A stretch of 64,000 bases of DNA from Prevotella melaninogenica ATCC 25845 (GCF_000144405.1 NC_014371.1:1272501-1336500); one strand, 5' to 3'. Shown: positions 18,204-27,453, counted from the stretch's first letter. Translations and numbers: made by a program. The notes: a model not told the origin generated them from the letters alone.

Positions 18204-20591
18204 ATGAAACGTAAGGATATTCAGAAATACATATTACTACTATTGTTCATGGTGACAGCGCAGTTAGCATTTGCGCAATCGTTCACACTGCAAGGGAAGG
18301 TTTCCGACAAGGAGGGCAACCCAATCGAGTTGGCTTCTGTCATGGTTGTTACGCAAGGAAAACTGTCGATGACCAACCTAAAAGGCGAGTTCAATATGCA
18401 GTTGCAGAGTGAAGACTCCGTGAAGGTGCGCTTCTCAATGATTGGTTACAAGACCAAGACGAGGATTCTCGTGCGTCCAAAGGGAAAGCAGACACTACTC
18501 GTACAGCTTGCTGACGACAACGCATTGGAGGAGGTTGTAGTGCAGGGCAAAGCCAAACAGCACGGAACAACGGAAGAATTGGATATTCAAAAAACTAAAC
18601 AAGGACCCTCTACGTCGGGCAATGCTGTCGAAGAAATGGTACAGACTCAGGCGGGTGTTTCAACCCACTCGGAGCTATCCTCACAATATAATGTGCGTGG
18701 TGGTACCTTCGATGAGAACTCTGTCTATATCAATAATATAGAAGTGTTCCGTCCCTTCCTTGTGCGAAGTGGACAGCAAGAAGGACTCTCTATTATCAAT
18801 CCCGACATGGTTGAGAGCGTTGGTTTCTCAACCGGTGGATTCGAAGCGAAATATGGTGACAAGATGAGTTCAGCCTTAGACATCACCTATAAACGCCCGA
18901 AGAAGACGGAAGCCTCCGTCTCTGCCTCACTTTTAGGTGCCAGTGCCTACCTCGGATTGGCTACGAAGAAGTTGACATGGACCAATGGTGTGCGTTATAA
19001 AACCAATCGTTACCTCCTTGGATCACTCCAGACAAAGGGTGAATATCGTCCGTCATTCCTTGATTATCAGACTTATCTCTCATGGCAACCCAACAAACGT
19101 TGGCAGGTAGACTTCATCGGTAACATCTCTGACAACCGTTATAACTTCGAGCCAGAAGACCGTGAGACAAACTTCGGTACGCTGCAGAACGTGAAGAAGT
19201 TCCGTGTTTACTTCGATGGACAGGAGAAAGATCTCTTCCGTACCTTCTTCGGTTCGTTGGCTATCACACGCCATTTGAGTTCGCGCACAGACCTCTCCCT
19301 CCTCGCATCGGCTTTCACAACGAAGGAGCAGGAGCGTTATGACATTCAAGGACAGTACTGGCTGACACAGACGGAGACGTCGGAAAACCTCGGTGTGGGT
19401 ACGTATATGCAGCATTCTCGCGACTATCTCAACGCTGACGTGAAGAGTTTGAAGCTGATGATGCAGCATCGGGCTGGCAAACACAAGATTGAGGGCGCAG
19501 TGACCTATAAACTTGAGCGTATCAAGGAGAACTCTGCCGAATACGAATACCGTGATTCAGCGGGTTATAACGTTCCGCATACGGGGCGTGACTTGAAGAT
19601 GATTTACTCGCTTCGTGCTCGTAACGAACTCAAGGCGAAACGCTTTGAAAGCTATTTGCAGGACACATGGAACTTCCAGACACGCGACTCTGTTCCAACG
19701 CTTTTCACACTGAATTATGGCGTTCGCTTTGCACATTGGGACTTCAATGGCGAGAGTCTGTTCTCTCCACGTGCATCGCTGACCATCACACCGGGTAGAA
19801 ATCGCAACCTGAGTTTCCGCATTGCAGGTGGTATCTACTATCAGGCACCATTCTATAAGGAGCTTCGCGACACATCAATCGTCAATGGTGTCACCTACGC
19901 AACGCTCAATCAGAAGATTCGCGCACAGCAGTCTATCCACGCATTGGCAGGTATGACCTATCGCTTCGAGATGTTAGGTCGTCCGTTTAAGTTCACTGCG
20001 GAGGCTTATTATAAGGCACTCTCACACCTCGTTCCTTACTCAGTTGACAATGTGAAAGTGACGTATTATGGTGAGAATACAGCCACAGGACATGCCACAG
20101 GTCTCGACCTTAAACTCTTTGGTGAGTTCGTTCCGGGTGCTGACTCATGGCTGACGCTGAGTGTGATGAACACGAGTATGAAGTTGAATGGTAAGAGTAT
20201 TCCGCTCCCAACCGACCAGCGTTATGCGCTCAACCTTTATTTCACGGACTTCTTCCCAGGTACGACGCGTTGGCGTATGTCGCTGAAATTGGCTTATGCA
20301 GACGGTCTTCCATTCTCTGCTCCACACAAGGAATTGGAGAATAACACCTTCCGCGCCCCAGCTTACAAGCGTGCCGATATCGGTATGAGCTATCGCCTAT
20401 TAGACAATAACGACGGCCATCGCAACACAATCTTTAAGAATATCTGGCTCGGTTTGGACTGTCTGAACCTCTTTGGTATCAATAACGTCAACTCGTATTA
20501 TTGGGTGACAGACATCGCCGGACAGCAATATGCCGTTCCAAACTACCTTACTGGACGACAGATAAATGGTAGGGTAACGGTGGAGTTTTAG
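18204..20591 (+). CDS. TonB-dependent outer-membrane receptor
   Basis: A 795-residue receptor with signal peptide MKRKDIQKYILLLLFMVTAQLAFAQ. A carboxypeptidase-regulatory-like domain (about 27-110) starts SFTLQGKVSDKEGNPIELAS. A TonB-dependent plug (about 115-230) starts LEEVVVQGKA and contains STHSELSSQYNVRGGTFDEN and STGGFEAKYGDKMSSALDI. A 22-strand-type barrel runs to QINGRVTVEF, ending in the terminal Phe typical of outer-membrane proteins. This is the stand-alone receptor class, not SusC. The ligand is not evident. No partner lipoprotein is adjacent on this strand, and GC-rich repeats follow the stop directly. Confidence 0.9.
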   Translation: MKRKDIQKYILLLLFMVTAQLAFAQSFTLQGKVSDKEGNPIELASVMVVTQGKLSMTNLKGEFNMQLQSEDSVKVRFSMIGYKTKTRILVRPKGKQTLLVQLADDNALEEVVVQGKAKQHGTTEELDIQKTKQGPSTSGNAVEEMVQTQAGVSTHSELSSQYNVRGGTFDENSVYINNIEVFRPFLVRSGQQEGLSIINPDMVESVGFSTGGFEAKYGDKMSSALDITYKRPKKTEASVSASLLGASAYLGLATKKLTWTNGVRYKTNRYLLGSLQTKGEYRPSFLDYQTYLSWQPNKRWQVDFIGNISDNRYNFEPEDRETNFGTLQNVKKFRVYFDGQEKDLFRTFFGSLAITRHLSSRTDLSLLASAFTTKEQERYDIQGQYWLTQTETSENLGVGTYMQHSRDYLNADVKSLKLMMQHRAGKHKIEGAVTYKLERIKENSAEYEYRDSAGYNVPHTGRDLKMIYSLRARNELKAKRFESYLQDTWNFQTRDSVPTLFTLNYGVRFAHWDFNGESLFSPRASLTITPGRNRNLSFRIAGGIYYQAPFYKELRDTSIVNGVTYATLNQKIRAQQSIHALAGMTYRFEMLGRPFKFTAEAYYKALSHLVPYSVDNVKVTYYGENTATGHATGLDLKLFGEFVPGADSWLTLSVMNTSMKLNGKSIPLPTDQRYALNLYFTDFFPGTTRWRMSLKLAYADGLPFSAPHKELENNTFRAPAYKRADIGMSYRLLDNNDGHRNTIFKNIWLGLDCLNLFGINNVNSYYWVTDIAGQQYAVPNYLTGRQINGRVTVEF

Positions 20592-20605
20592 AAAAAGGAG
20601 CCTCA

Positions 20606-20664
20606 CCCCAGCAACTGGCCCAAGCAACTGGCCCCAGCAACTGACCCAAGCAACTGGCCCCTCC
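20606..20664. repeat. Short tandem repeat, ~13-nt unit, four copies
   Basis: CCCAGCAACTGG, CCCAAGCAACTGG, CCCCAGCAACTGA and CCCAAGCAACTGG follow each other head to tail 14 bp after the receptor stop codon. They run straight into the family F repeat, whose left end GGCCCC is the natural continuation. Confidence 0.7.
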
Positions 20665-21300
20665 CCCTTACCCCTCCCCCAAAGGGAGGGGCGTAAACAC
20701 CGAGATACCCCTTCCGAGCCTCTCTCCCCATCTCCTCTTCGAACCAACGGTGATTTACTAAAGGGAAATAATGAGAGAAGGGTTAGTTAGTTTTGAGGCT
20801 TGGACTTGCTTATTTTTTTTGTCTAATTTTTTTTCAGACCCTTTTCCAAAACATACTCTTTTAGTTTATTTTTAACGCCTAATTGGCTTGCAATAGGTGC
20901 CCTTTTGAAGTCTTACTAACGCCCTTTTGGAGTCTAATTAAGCACCTTTTCTTATGCTGCTTTATAACTAACTGATTTCCTTTTAGTTATAAACCTACTT
21001 TTAATATGTGTTTTTGCCGTGATTTATAGATGTTTTATCAGAACTTATGTAATATTTTTTCGAATCCTCATCTACGGTCGGAGTCTTAAAATGAAGTGCT
21101 TTTTTGTGTGCGAGGATGATAATAGAATAAACAGTTGAGTGTCTTGCTATGTTTTTTATAGCTATTAACTTAAACGTTTTCCATGCCGGAAGGGGTATCT
21201 CGGTAATTACGCCCCTCCCTTTGGGGGAGGGGTAGGGGCTGTTATCTCTCTCTCATTTCACGCCCCTCCCTTTGGGGGAGGGGTAAGGGGGAGGGGCTGC
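20655..21300. repeat. Inverted pair of family F GC-rich repeats enclosing family C repeats
   Basis: CCCCTCCCCCAAAGGGAGGGG with ACCGAGATACCCCTTCC at 20655-20730 reappears inverted at about 21184-21298 (GGAAGGGGTATCTCGGT then GCCCCTCCCTTTGGGGGAGG, the latter twice). Between them, 20868-20952 holds family C units with 22-nt spacing. No gene lies in this 700-bp gap between the two convergent transcription units; hairpins here could end transcription from both sides. Confidence 0.75.
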
Positions 21301-22377
21301 TTAATGCTTTGCGGTGTCCATATTAAACCCAGCACAGATTCCCATACCATTCAGCATATTGCTGTAGGTGGTACGGATAGTAGAGAGGCCCGCTTGAGCA
21401 AGGGAATTGTTCGAAACATCGTTCAAAGCCTGTAGGAAACGGTAGTAGGCTGGGGCGATGTGATAGAACTCTAACTGTAATCCTTCCTCTATACCATACT
21501 TTGTCTTTAGCTCTGCCAAAGACGCTTTGGTCTCATCTCTTATACCAGTGTAAGGTTCAACGTTCAGACGAAGTGTGTAAGTCTTGCCGTTGATTGTCGC
21601 ATCATCGAAGACATAGAACTGCTTATAAAAATCACTACTGAAGTCGAAATCATCGTCAATGTCTGACAATGGGTTCAGAAGCGGTTCACTTGCCGTTGAG
21701 ATAGGTATATACTCAGTTACCAAGTCGTATCTTACAGCCACACTATCATAGCTGTTGGTCTTACGTCCCTCCATATAGTCAGCGTAAGAATAGTAGCTCA
21801 TCACCTCCTGCATATAGCCACCCATATTCTTAAAACAGGCAACATAAAGGTAGTGCAACTTCTTACTCTTGACACGCACAGCATAATAATCGTGTGTCTG
21901 GGCAGGGTCGGTGAAGGTAGCCTGCAGCTGCAGGAAGTCTTCTACATTTGCCGAAGGGTCTTTCTTCATACGTACCATACGTGTGGTAATATTGCTGATG
22001 CCAATCGGTTGTGGAATCTCCGTAGACGACTCGACAGCCTCTAAGCCCTGCGCTTCAACACGCAACTGCACCTTATCGCCCGCCTTCTGCTGTCCAACGA
22101 CACGATAGCGACCATTGCCCAAGGCAGTCACCGTCCTCGTCTGTCCGTTCAATTGATAGCTGATTACTGCATCATCAATCATCACATTCTTCTCTGTTGT
22201 GTTATATTGTTTCAAAGGTATGCTACGTGACACTGTGATATAAGTGGTGTCGGAAGTAGAAGGCATACAATAGACCACCAACTTTGGCTTTGCATCAGGC
22301 AGATTGCTGACACTGAAATCATCCTTGCAACTCATCACCGATAGGGCAAGGAAGAGGAGAAAAAATATCTTTTTCAT
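21301..22377 (-). CDS. DUF4249-type lipoprotein
   Basis: A 358-residue protein with lipoprotein signal MKKIFFLLFLALSVMSCKDD (lipobox Cys 17). The following KPKLVVYCMPSTSDTTYITV and VMIDDAVISYQLNGQT segments and the beta-rich body fit the DUF4249 family. These are Bacteroidetes lipoproteins that sit beside a TonB-dependent receptor and are believed to assist it at the cell surface. Its start is 9 bp after the stop of the receptor gene upstream, so the two are one operon. The biochemical function is unknown. The stop codon directly abuts the family F repeat. Confidence 0.85.
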   Translation of the reverse strand: MKKIFFLLFLALSVMSCKDDFSVSNLPDAKPKLVVYCMPSTSDTTYITVSRSIPLKQYNTTEKNVMIDDAVISYQLNGQTRTVTALGNGRYRVVGQQKAGDKVQLRVEAQGLEAVESSTEIPQPIGISNITTRMVRMKKDPSANVEDFLQLQATFTDPAQTHDYYAVRVKSKKLHYLYVACFKNMGGYMQEVMSYYSYADYMEGRKTNSYDSVAVRYDLVTEYIPISTASEPLLNPLSDIDDDFDFSSDFYKQFYVFDDATINGKTYTLRLNVEPYTGIRDETKASLAELKTKYGIEEGLQLEFYHIAPAYYRFLQALNDVSNNSLAQAGLSTIRTTYSNMLNGMGICAGFNMDTAKH

Positions 22378-22386
22378 GTTCGAAAC

Positions 22387-24888
22387 TTAGAATTTAAATG
22401 TGTAACTGAACGATGGAATCACAGGGATGAACGCTATGTTCCTTATCTTCATCTGGTTATTGCCGTCGATTTTCACACGTACCCAGAGTGAGTTCAGGTG
22501 GCAATAAGCATTGTAGAAACTGAGGTTCCAGATGCGCTCATGCCCCTTCTTGGTGGTATGATGGAAGTCGAAGCCGATGTCAAGACGGTGATAAGCCGGC
22601 AAGATAACGTTATTAGGCTTTTCGTAAGCAAAGTTCAACGTGTTGTCATCAGATGAATTAAAGGTCAATCCTCCCTGCTCCTGCGCTGGAACGTCAGGCA
22701 ACCCGATATACTGAGTAGGGATTGTCATGCGGTTACCCGTGCGGAATGTCCATGCTGCAAAGGCTGCAATCTTCTTTGTGATGTTCCATCTTCCGGTGAG
22801 GGTGAGCTTATGACGGTTGTCAAACTTATCATAATACCAACCATCGTAGAAGTCATCAAACTTCTTCTCAGTCCATGAGAGCGTGTAAGAACCATGTAGT
22901 GTGAGGTTGGAAACGTTGTAATCAGCATCCAATTCAACACCGTAAGAGCGACCATCACCCTCCATAACCATATAGTCCCAGTTGGCTGCTGGTGGTTCCA
23001 ATCCTGCCCAACTTGAATACTGCAGGATATGACTTGAATGCTTGTAATAAGCCTCTAACGAGAGCAACCAGTGCTTGTCAGGTTTCATATAAGCTCCTGC
23101 AGCCACCTGCCAAGAGCGCATCGGATGTAGACGAGCCGTCGTTGGCACCCAGTAGTCGGTTGGAAGATCGAGGAAGGAGTTGGCAATCTTATGTACAAAC
23201 TGGCTCATCAGCGTGTAGCTTGCCTTAAGAGACAGGCGCTCCGTTGGCTGGAACTTCATCGAAAGACGTGGACTCAGCGTTGCGAAGGTCTTACCGCTAA
23301 TATGGAAGACATCGGCATTCACACCCCCGTTGAGGCTCCATTTCTCGTTGAGCATCATCTCGTCTTCGGCATAGAAGGTCAGCTGATGTGCCACATTCTT
23401 ATTATAACTGTGGGTCGCAATCGTGTCAGCCTTTGCCTCACTATTGGTTTGATAATTATCAAAACGGTTGTAAGTCTGTGGCTGGAAGCGATGATAGGTA
23501 TAGTCCTGACCAAAGCGAATGTGGTGACGAGGGCTTGGACGGAAGTCGAAGGCTGCTCGATAGCCGATGTCATCAATAGATGAACGATAGCCATGAGAGG
23601 TCAATGTTAGTTGTTCTTTCTCTCCAGGGCGTGTAAATCTCCACTCGTCTGAGCTGCTAACCGTTGAGCGATTGTGCGTATAGACGGCTGTGAAGTTAGC
23701 AAAGAGCTTCGGTGAGAACTGATAGTTCCAGTCTAAGGCAGCATTGAAGTTACCCCAGTGGAAGCGATTCACATAGATGTCTACGTCGTTATAACCACTG
23801 CTATTGTTACTGTGCCACTTGTCTTTTGCGTCCAATCGGTCCTCACCAGAGTAGATACTCAGCGACATTCGCGAACGTTCGTTGAAGATATTGGTCAACT
23901 TGAAGTTTAAGTCATGGAAGAAATACGACATACTCAACTTATCCTCATCGTTGCTCTTGTGGTTCATTATCGCAAAGGCAGGACGCGTGAGGAGGTCCAT
24001 CCAGCTACGACGCAAACCGAAGTTATAGGATGTCTTACCCTTTCTAATAGGTCCCCCGATATGGAAGGCACCATCGAGTAAGCCGATACGATAGCTGCCG
24101 TGGGTGTTATAAAGGTCGCCATCAGCCGTGCGAACGTCGATGACACTCGATAGACGACCGCCATAACGTGCTGGGAAACCGCTCTTGTAGAAGTCGACAT
24201 TCTTCACAACATCGGCATTGAACGAAGAGAAAAGACCTAATGAATGGTTGGTATGATAGAGGGGAGTACCGTCGAGTAAGAAGAGGTTTTCGTCGCCATT
24301 ACCACCATGAACGTAGAGACCGCTGGCAAGTTCCATACCATCAGCCACACCGCTCGTACGCTGTAAAGTCTTGATAACGTCCGGACTACTCATCAGTGCG
24401 TACTCCGTTTTAATATCTTTCTGTGAGAGAGAGAGTTTTCCAGTCTGCGTTTTCAACAAAGGTGAGTTCAGGTCTGTCGTCACAACCACCTCATCCAACT
24501 GTGCTTCGTTTTGCAGGATGATGTCATGGTTTTGGTTTGCAGATAGGTCAATGGTCTCAATAAGGGTTTTATATCCTACGTAGCTACACCTTATTTCGTG
24601 TTGTCCTTCGCCCAATGTGAGCGAGAAATGTCCGTAGGCATTCGTCATCGTGCCTTGTCGTGTGGTGAGGTCGTAGATAGTTGCATTGATAAGTGGTTCT
24701 CCGTTACGGTCTTTCACATATCCACTGAGCGTAAAACGCTGGTGCGTCTTGTCCTCATCAATGCCCCGAATCGTTCTTTCTTTTGGCGCTTCGTTTTTCC
24801 ATGTTACCGCACCAATCCCATTAGCCTTATGTGCATACAATCCCAAAGGGCTGAGCCATAAGGCAGCTAATAAAAACTGTTTATTCAT
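22387..24888 (-). CDS. TonB-dependent outer-membrane receptor partnered with DUF4249 lipoprotein
   Basis: About 833 residues from the start MNKQFLLAALWLSPLGLYAH, a signal peptide. The frame is open 51 bp further upstream to an ATG in a family A repeat (24939), but a -7 box at 24910-24917 lies between the two, so the downstream ATG is preferred. A carboxypeptidase-regulatory-like domain starts FTLSGYVKDRNGEPLINATI, and the plug starts LDEVVVTTDLNSP, with SGLYVHGGNGDENLFLLDGT and GFPARYGGRLSSVIDVRT. The barrel runs to FIPVIPSFSYTFKF. First gene of a two-gene operon with the DUF4249 lipoprotein. Ligand unknown. Confidence 0.9.
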   Translation of the reverse strand: MNKQFLLAALWLSPLGLYAHKANGIGAVTWKNEAPKERTIRGIDEDKTHQRFTLSGYVKDRNGEPLINATIYDLTTRQGTMTNAYGHFSLTLGEGQHEIRCSYVGYKTLIETIDLSANQNHDIILQNEAQLDEVVVTTDLNSPLLKTQTGKLSLSQKDIKTEYALMSSPDVIKTLQRTSGVADGMELASGLYVHGGNGDENLFLLDGTPLYHTNHSLGLFSSFNADVVKNVDFYKSGFPARYGGRLSSVIDVRTADGDLYNTHGSYRIGLLDGAFHIGGPIRKGKTSYNFGLRRSWMDLLTRPAFAIMNHKSNDEDKLSMSYFFHDLNFKLTNIFNERSRMSLSIYSGEDRLDAKDKWHSNNSSGYNDVDIYVNRFHWGNFNAALDWNYQFSPKLFANFTAVYTHNRSTVSSSDEWRFTRPGEKEQLTLTSHGYRSSIDDIGYRAAFDFRPSPRHHIRFGQDYTYHRFQPQTYNRFDNYQTNSEAKADTIATHSYNKNVAHQLTFYAEDEMMLNEKWSLNGGVNADVFHISGKTFATLSPRLSMKFQPTERLSLKASYTLMSQFVHKIANSFLDLPTDYWVPTTARLHPMRSWQVAAGAYMKPDKHWLLSLEAYYKHSSHILQYSSWAGLEPPAANWDYMVMEGDGRSYGVELDADYNVSNLTLHGSYTLSWTEKKFDDFYDGWYYDKFDNRHKLTLTGRWNITKKIAAFAAWTFRTGNRMTIPTQYIGLPDVPAQEQGGLTFNSSDDNTLNFAYEKPNNVILPAYHRLDIGFDFHHTTKKGHERIWNLSFYNAYCHLNSLWVRVKIDGNNQMKIRNIAFIPVIPSFSYTFKF

Positions 24889-24909
24889 CTGAAATAAATT
24901 TAAGCGGTG

Positions 24910-24917
24910 CAAAGGTA
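24910..24917 (-). promoter_or_regulatory. -7 box of the receptor/DUF4249 operon
   Basis: Minus-strand TACCTTTG, followed by CACCGCTTAAATTTATTTCAG and the ATG at 24888. The expected transcript start falls downstream of the upstream in-frame ATG (24939), which decides the start codon. Confidence 0.6.
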
Positions 24918-24968
24918 GTGCTTTTAATTCAGAATTCATAATTCAAAATTCATAATTATGATTACCGA
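24918..24968. repeat. Family A repeat
   Basis: AATTCAGAATTCATAATTC and AATTCATAATTATGATTACCG, the same element as in the mtnN-luxS gap, located immediately upstream of the receptor's -7 box. It may supply or displace upstream promoter sequence. Confidence 0.75.
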
Positions 24969-24974
24969 TATAAT

Positions 24975-25385
24975 TCATGATAGTAGACGAGTAGACAAGT
25001 TTACGAGTGGACAAGTGAACCAGTTGCTTGTAGACAGAGTAAATAAAAGACAAAGTAACAGATGAACAAAGTTCTTTTGAGTAACAAATTTACGGGTGGA
25101 CAAGTGAACAAGTTGCTTGTAGACAGAGTAAATAAAAGACAGAGTAACAGATGAACAAAGTTCTTTTAAGTAACAAATTTACGGGTGGACAAGTGAACCA
25201 GTTGCTTGTAGACAGAGTAAATAAAAGACAAAGTAACAGATGAACAAAGTTCTTTTGAGTAACAAATTTACGGGTGGACAAGTTAACAAGTTGCTTGTAG
25301 ACAGAGTAAATAAAAGACAAAGTAACAGATGAACAAAGTTCTTTTGAGTAACAAATTTACGGGTGAACGAGTTGCTTGTGCTGGA
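24975..25385. repeat. Family B array with exact 89-bp tandem period
   Basis: After a shorter lead-in, a unit containing GATGAACAAAGTTCTTTTGA, ACGGGTGGACAAGTGAACAA, GTTGCTTGTAGACAGAG and TAAATAAAAGACAAAGTAAC repeats with equivalent points at 25061, 25150, 25239 and 25328: 89 bp each time, only a few substitutions apart. Since 89 is not a multiple of three the reading frame rotates, so the leucine/serine-rich open frame across it is not a gene. Confidence 0.9.
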
Positions 25386-25408
25386 CTTGTTTTTAACGTT
25401 ACTCTTGG

Positions 25409-26728
25409 TTAAAAACTAATGACAAAAGAGGAGCCTAATCCTAAAGAATGAGAACAAGTGCGCACTCCTGACACACGACAAGGTAAGAGATTGTAGTCTA
25501 TAAGGAAACGAACACTATAATGTTGACGAACTCTGAAGGTCAGTGAAAGACCTGTTCCAAAACCTACTCCATGATGAGAATCAATTAAATCGTCCGTTAA
25601 CTTTATGTCGGGATAAAACACAGATGAAACCAAGAGTTTACTACCGAGAAGCCAACGCTCTGATAACGGATAAGAGAAATAAGCACCTCCACCTAACTTC
25701 CACGTATCGAAGACATTATCTTCAGCCTTGACATTGTCTACGATGACTGACGTACGGGTCACAGAGAACCGCCCACCAACACCAATATAAGGATTAAAGA
25801 AGTAGGCTCCCTCAACAGCTGAGGTACATCCACGCGACACCTTAACTTTTGAGCTTTTCCCATTGAGATACGTACCTAACGGCTCATTAATAAGAAAATT
25901 AAGACCAACGTATGACGGCTTCTGTAGCTTATCAAACTTTTCCTCTACATCAGCCTTTCTTAACCCATGCTCCTTAAATATTAAATCCGTAAAATAATAG
26001 CCTAATTCTGTAGCCACAATACCTACGCCTGCCCCTGTCAGTACGTCGCTCAGCCAATGCTTATTGTTTGCCATACGCATTAAACCTGTCGCAGCTGCCA
26101 CTGTGTAAGCACCGACACCTATCCACGGACTCCGATAGCCATACTCCTTATTCAGCATGGTAGCAGTCATAAAGGCTGTCGCAGTGTGCCCAGAAGGGAA
26201 AGAGCGTAGGTCCGTACCATCTGGACGCTCTACTTGAGCAGAATATTTTAACGAATTAACAATACCTGCCATCAACGCTACCGACATAGCATCAGAGGCA
26301 AGCATACGCCCCCAGCTACTTCTACCTTTCACGCCACTAAACTTTAAGCCAAGCATAACGGCAGCAGGGAGATACTGCGTGTAGTTATCTAAACTCCTAT
26401 CAAATCTTGGTATATAGTCATTTCGCAAACCACGAAATTGCCTACTCTGCCCTTTCATGATAAGACCGTTTATAATAAGTGGTGTACAAGTATATATAAT
26501 CCTATCAAAATGCGGTTTAGAAGCGTTACAAGACTTTTCCTCTCCCTCTGCAGGAACACATTTTATAGAGGGAACTAAACCTGTGTCAGCAACAAGGCTT
26601 AAACTATCAACCGTTTTTATTGAGTCCGCAAGCTGTATGCTATCTTGCAATACAGCAGATGCCTTTGCCTGACAACAAAGACATACGAATAGTATCGGTA
26701 TAAAAAATAACTCCTTAAAACGTTTCAT
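25409..26728 (-). CDS. PAP2-family phosphatase with C-terminal outer-membrane-like domain
   Basis: About 439 residues from MKRFKELFFIPILFVCLCCQ, a signal peptide; a start five codons upstream (26743) is possible but gives a poorer signal. The PAP2 acid-phosphatase motifs are in order: SAQVERPDG (KxxxxxxRP-like), SFPSGHTATAF and NNKHWLSDV (the His/Asp motif). Hydrophobic segments surround them. After about residue 275 the sequence turns into alternating amphipathic strands (VEGAYFFNPYIGVGGRFSVT, SLGLGSSFVISF at the end), like a small outer-membrane barrel. It probably dephosphorylates a lipid or polyprenyl pyrophosphate in the envelope. The fusion resembles known Bacteroidetes PAP2 proteins. 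Confidence 0.85.
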   Translation of the reverse strand: MKRFKELFFIPILFVCLCCQAKASAVLQDSIQLADSIKTVDSLSLVADTGLVPSIKCVPAEGEEKSCNASKPHFDRIIYTCTPLIINGLIMKGQSRQFRGLRNDYIPRFDRSLDNYTQYLPAAVMLGLKFSGVKGRSSWGRMLASDAMSVALMAGIVNSLKYSAQVERPDGTDLRSFPSGHTATAFMTATMLNKEYGYRSPWIGVGAYTVAAATGLMRMANNKHWLSDVLTGAGVGIVATELGYYFTDLIFKEHGLRKADVEEKFDKLQKPSYVGLNFLINEPLGTYLNGKSSKVKVSRGCTSAVEGAYFFNPYIGVGGRFSVTRTSVIVDNVKAEDNVFDTWKLGGGAYFSYPLSERWLLGSKLLVSSVFYPDIKLTDDLIDSHHGVGFGTGLSLTFRVRQHYSVRFLIDYNLLPCRVSGVRTCSHSLGLGSSFVISF

Positions 26729-26779
26729 CTCCTCAACGAGCATTGATCGTAAGTTTGTCTAACATGGGTTTATCGGCTA

Positions 26780-26787
26780 CAAAATTA
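26780..26787 (-). promoter_or_regulatory. -7 box of the PAP2 gene
   Basis: Minus-strand TAATTTTG, a match to TAnnTTTG, about 50 nt upstream of the preferred ATG at 26728. Confidence 0.45.
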
Positions 26788-26908
26788 CTACTTTTCCACG
26801 GGAAATGAGAATATTTTTTACCTTTAAGAGTAATCTTAACAACTATCTGTCGATAAATGATTATAATTTACCAAAATTCACACACCCTCTCCTCATTATT
26901 TCCTTTGG

Positions 26909-27156
26909 TCAGCGACCGCTGAGTTGGAGAGCCTTCCACTTACCATCCTTCAAGACAAGGACCTTATTATTCTTAACCTGACGATAATTAGCGATGCTAT
27001 CGTACTGCAACGGCACAACCTCATTGCCCTGCTTATCAATAAATCCCCACTTACCTCCAACGGCATATTCGTGTTCTGGATTATCAGCAGGTCGCACTGT
27101 CTTGCATCCCACTGCCACAGCTGCCAATCCCTCATGATATGGGAAGAACCAAAATT
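26909..27156 (-). pseudogene. C-terminal remnant of a WG-repeat protein
   Basis: The frame reads FPYHEGLAAVAVG, then GGKWGFIDKQGNEVVPLQYD and KDGKWKALQLSGR before the stop. EGLAAV and KWGFID-QG-EVVP-QYD are the hallmarks of WG (beta-rich) repeats. Two in-frame stops lie just upstream (near 27160) and no start codon fits, so this is the tail of a longer gene that has been lost. Confidence 0.6.
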
Positions 27157-27453
27157 ATTATTCCAATTCAAGGCTTGACCTCGACTCTCTAATCATATAC
27201 GATAAAGAAAAATATACCTATAGCTATTTATCCTTGTCACGCGACACGTATGAGCGGTTACACAATAGCAAGCGCAAGCTATCTTAGAACTTATTTTAAC
27301 GGCTACGGATATTATAATGTAAAAACAAGTAAGCTTAAGATTTATCTTCGTCCTTTCAATGCATACGCAGTGCAATTCTATGACACCTTTCAAAGAACAA
27401 GAATTCCACTCACAGGACGTTATCTGATTTATGAACTCACAAAGGTTCAATAA
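27140..27453 (+). pseudogene. Unrecognised decayed reading frame
   Basis: A plus-strand frame reads LIIYDKEKYTYSYLSLSRDT and stops near 27280. A second frame continues with YFNGYGYYNVKTSKLKIYLR and ends LIYELTKVQ at 27453. The composition looks protein-like in both parts, suggesting one frameshifted gene fragment, but I do not recognise it and there is no plausible start. It faces the WG-repeat remnant. Confidence 0.3.

Noticed and set aside
18204..24888. The two receptor loci at 18.2 and 22.4 kb as SusC/SusD systems
   Set aside because: Neither has a SusD-like partner or SusC-length barrel; one has a DUF4249 lipoprotein and the other stands alone.
25090..25320. 76-codon Leu/Ser-rich open frame
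   Set aside because: It is a translation of the 89-bp tandem repeat; 89 is not divisible by three, so the frame rotates from unit to unit.
24975..25385. Possible CRISPR array because of regular spacing
   Set aside because: The whole 89-bp unit is repeated, including what would be spacers, and no cas gene is near.
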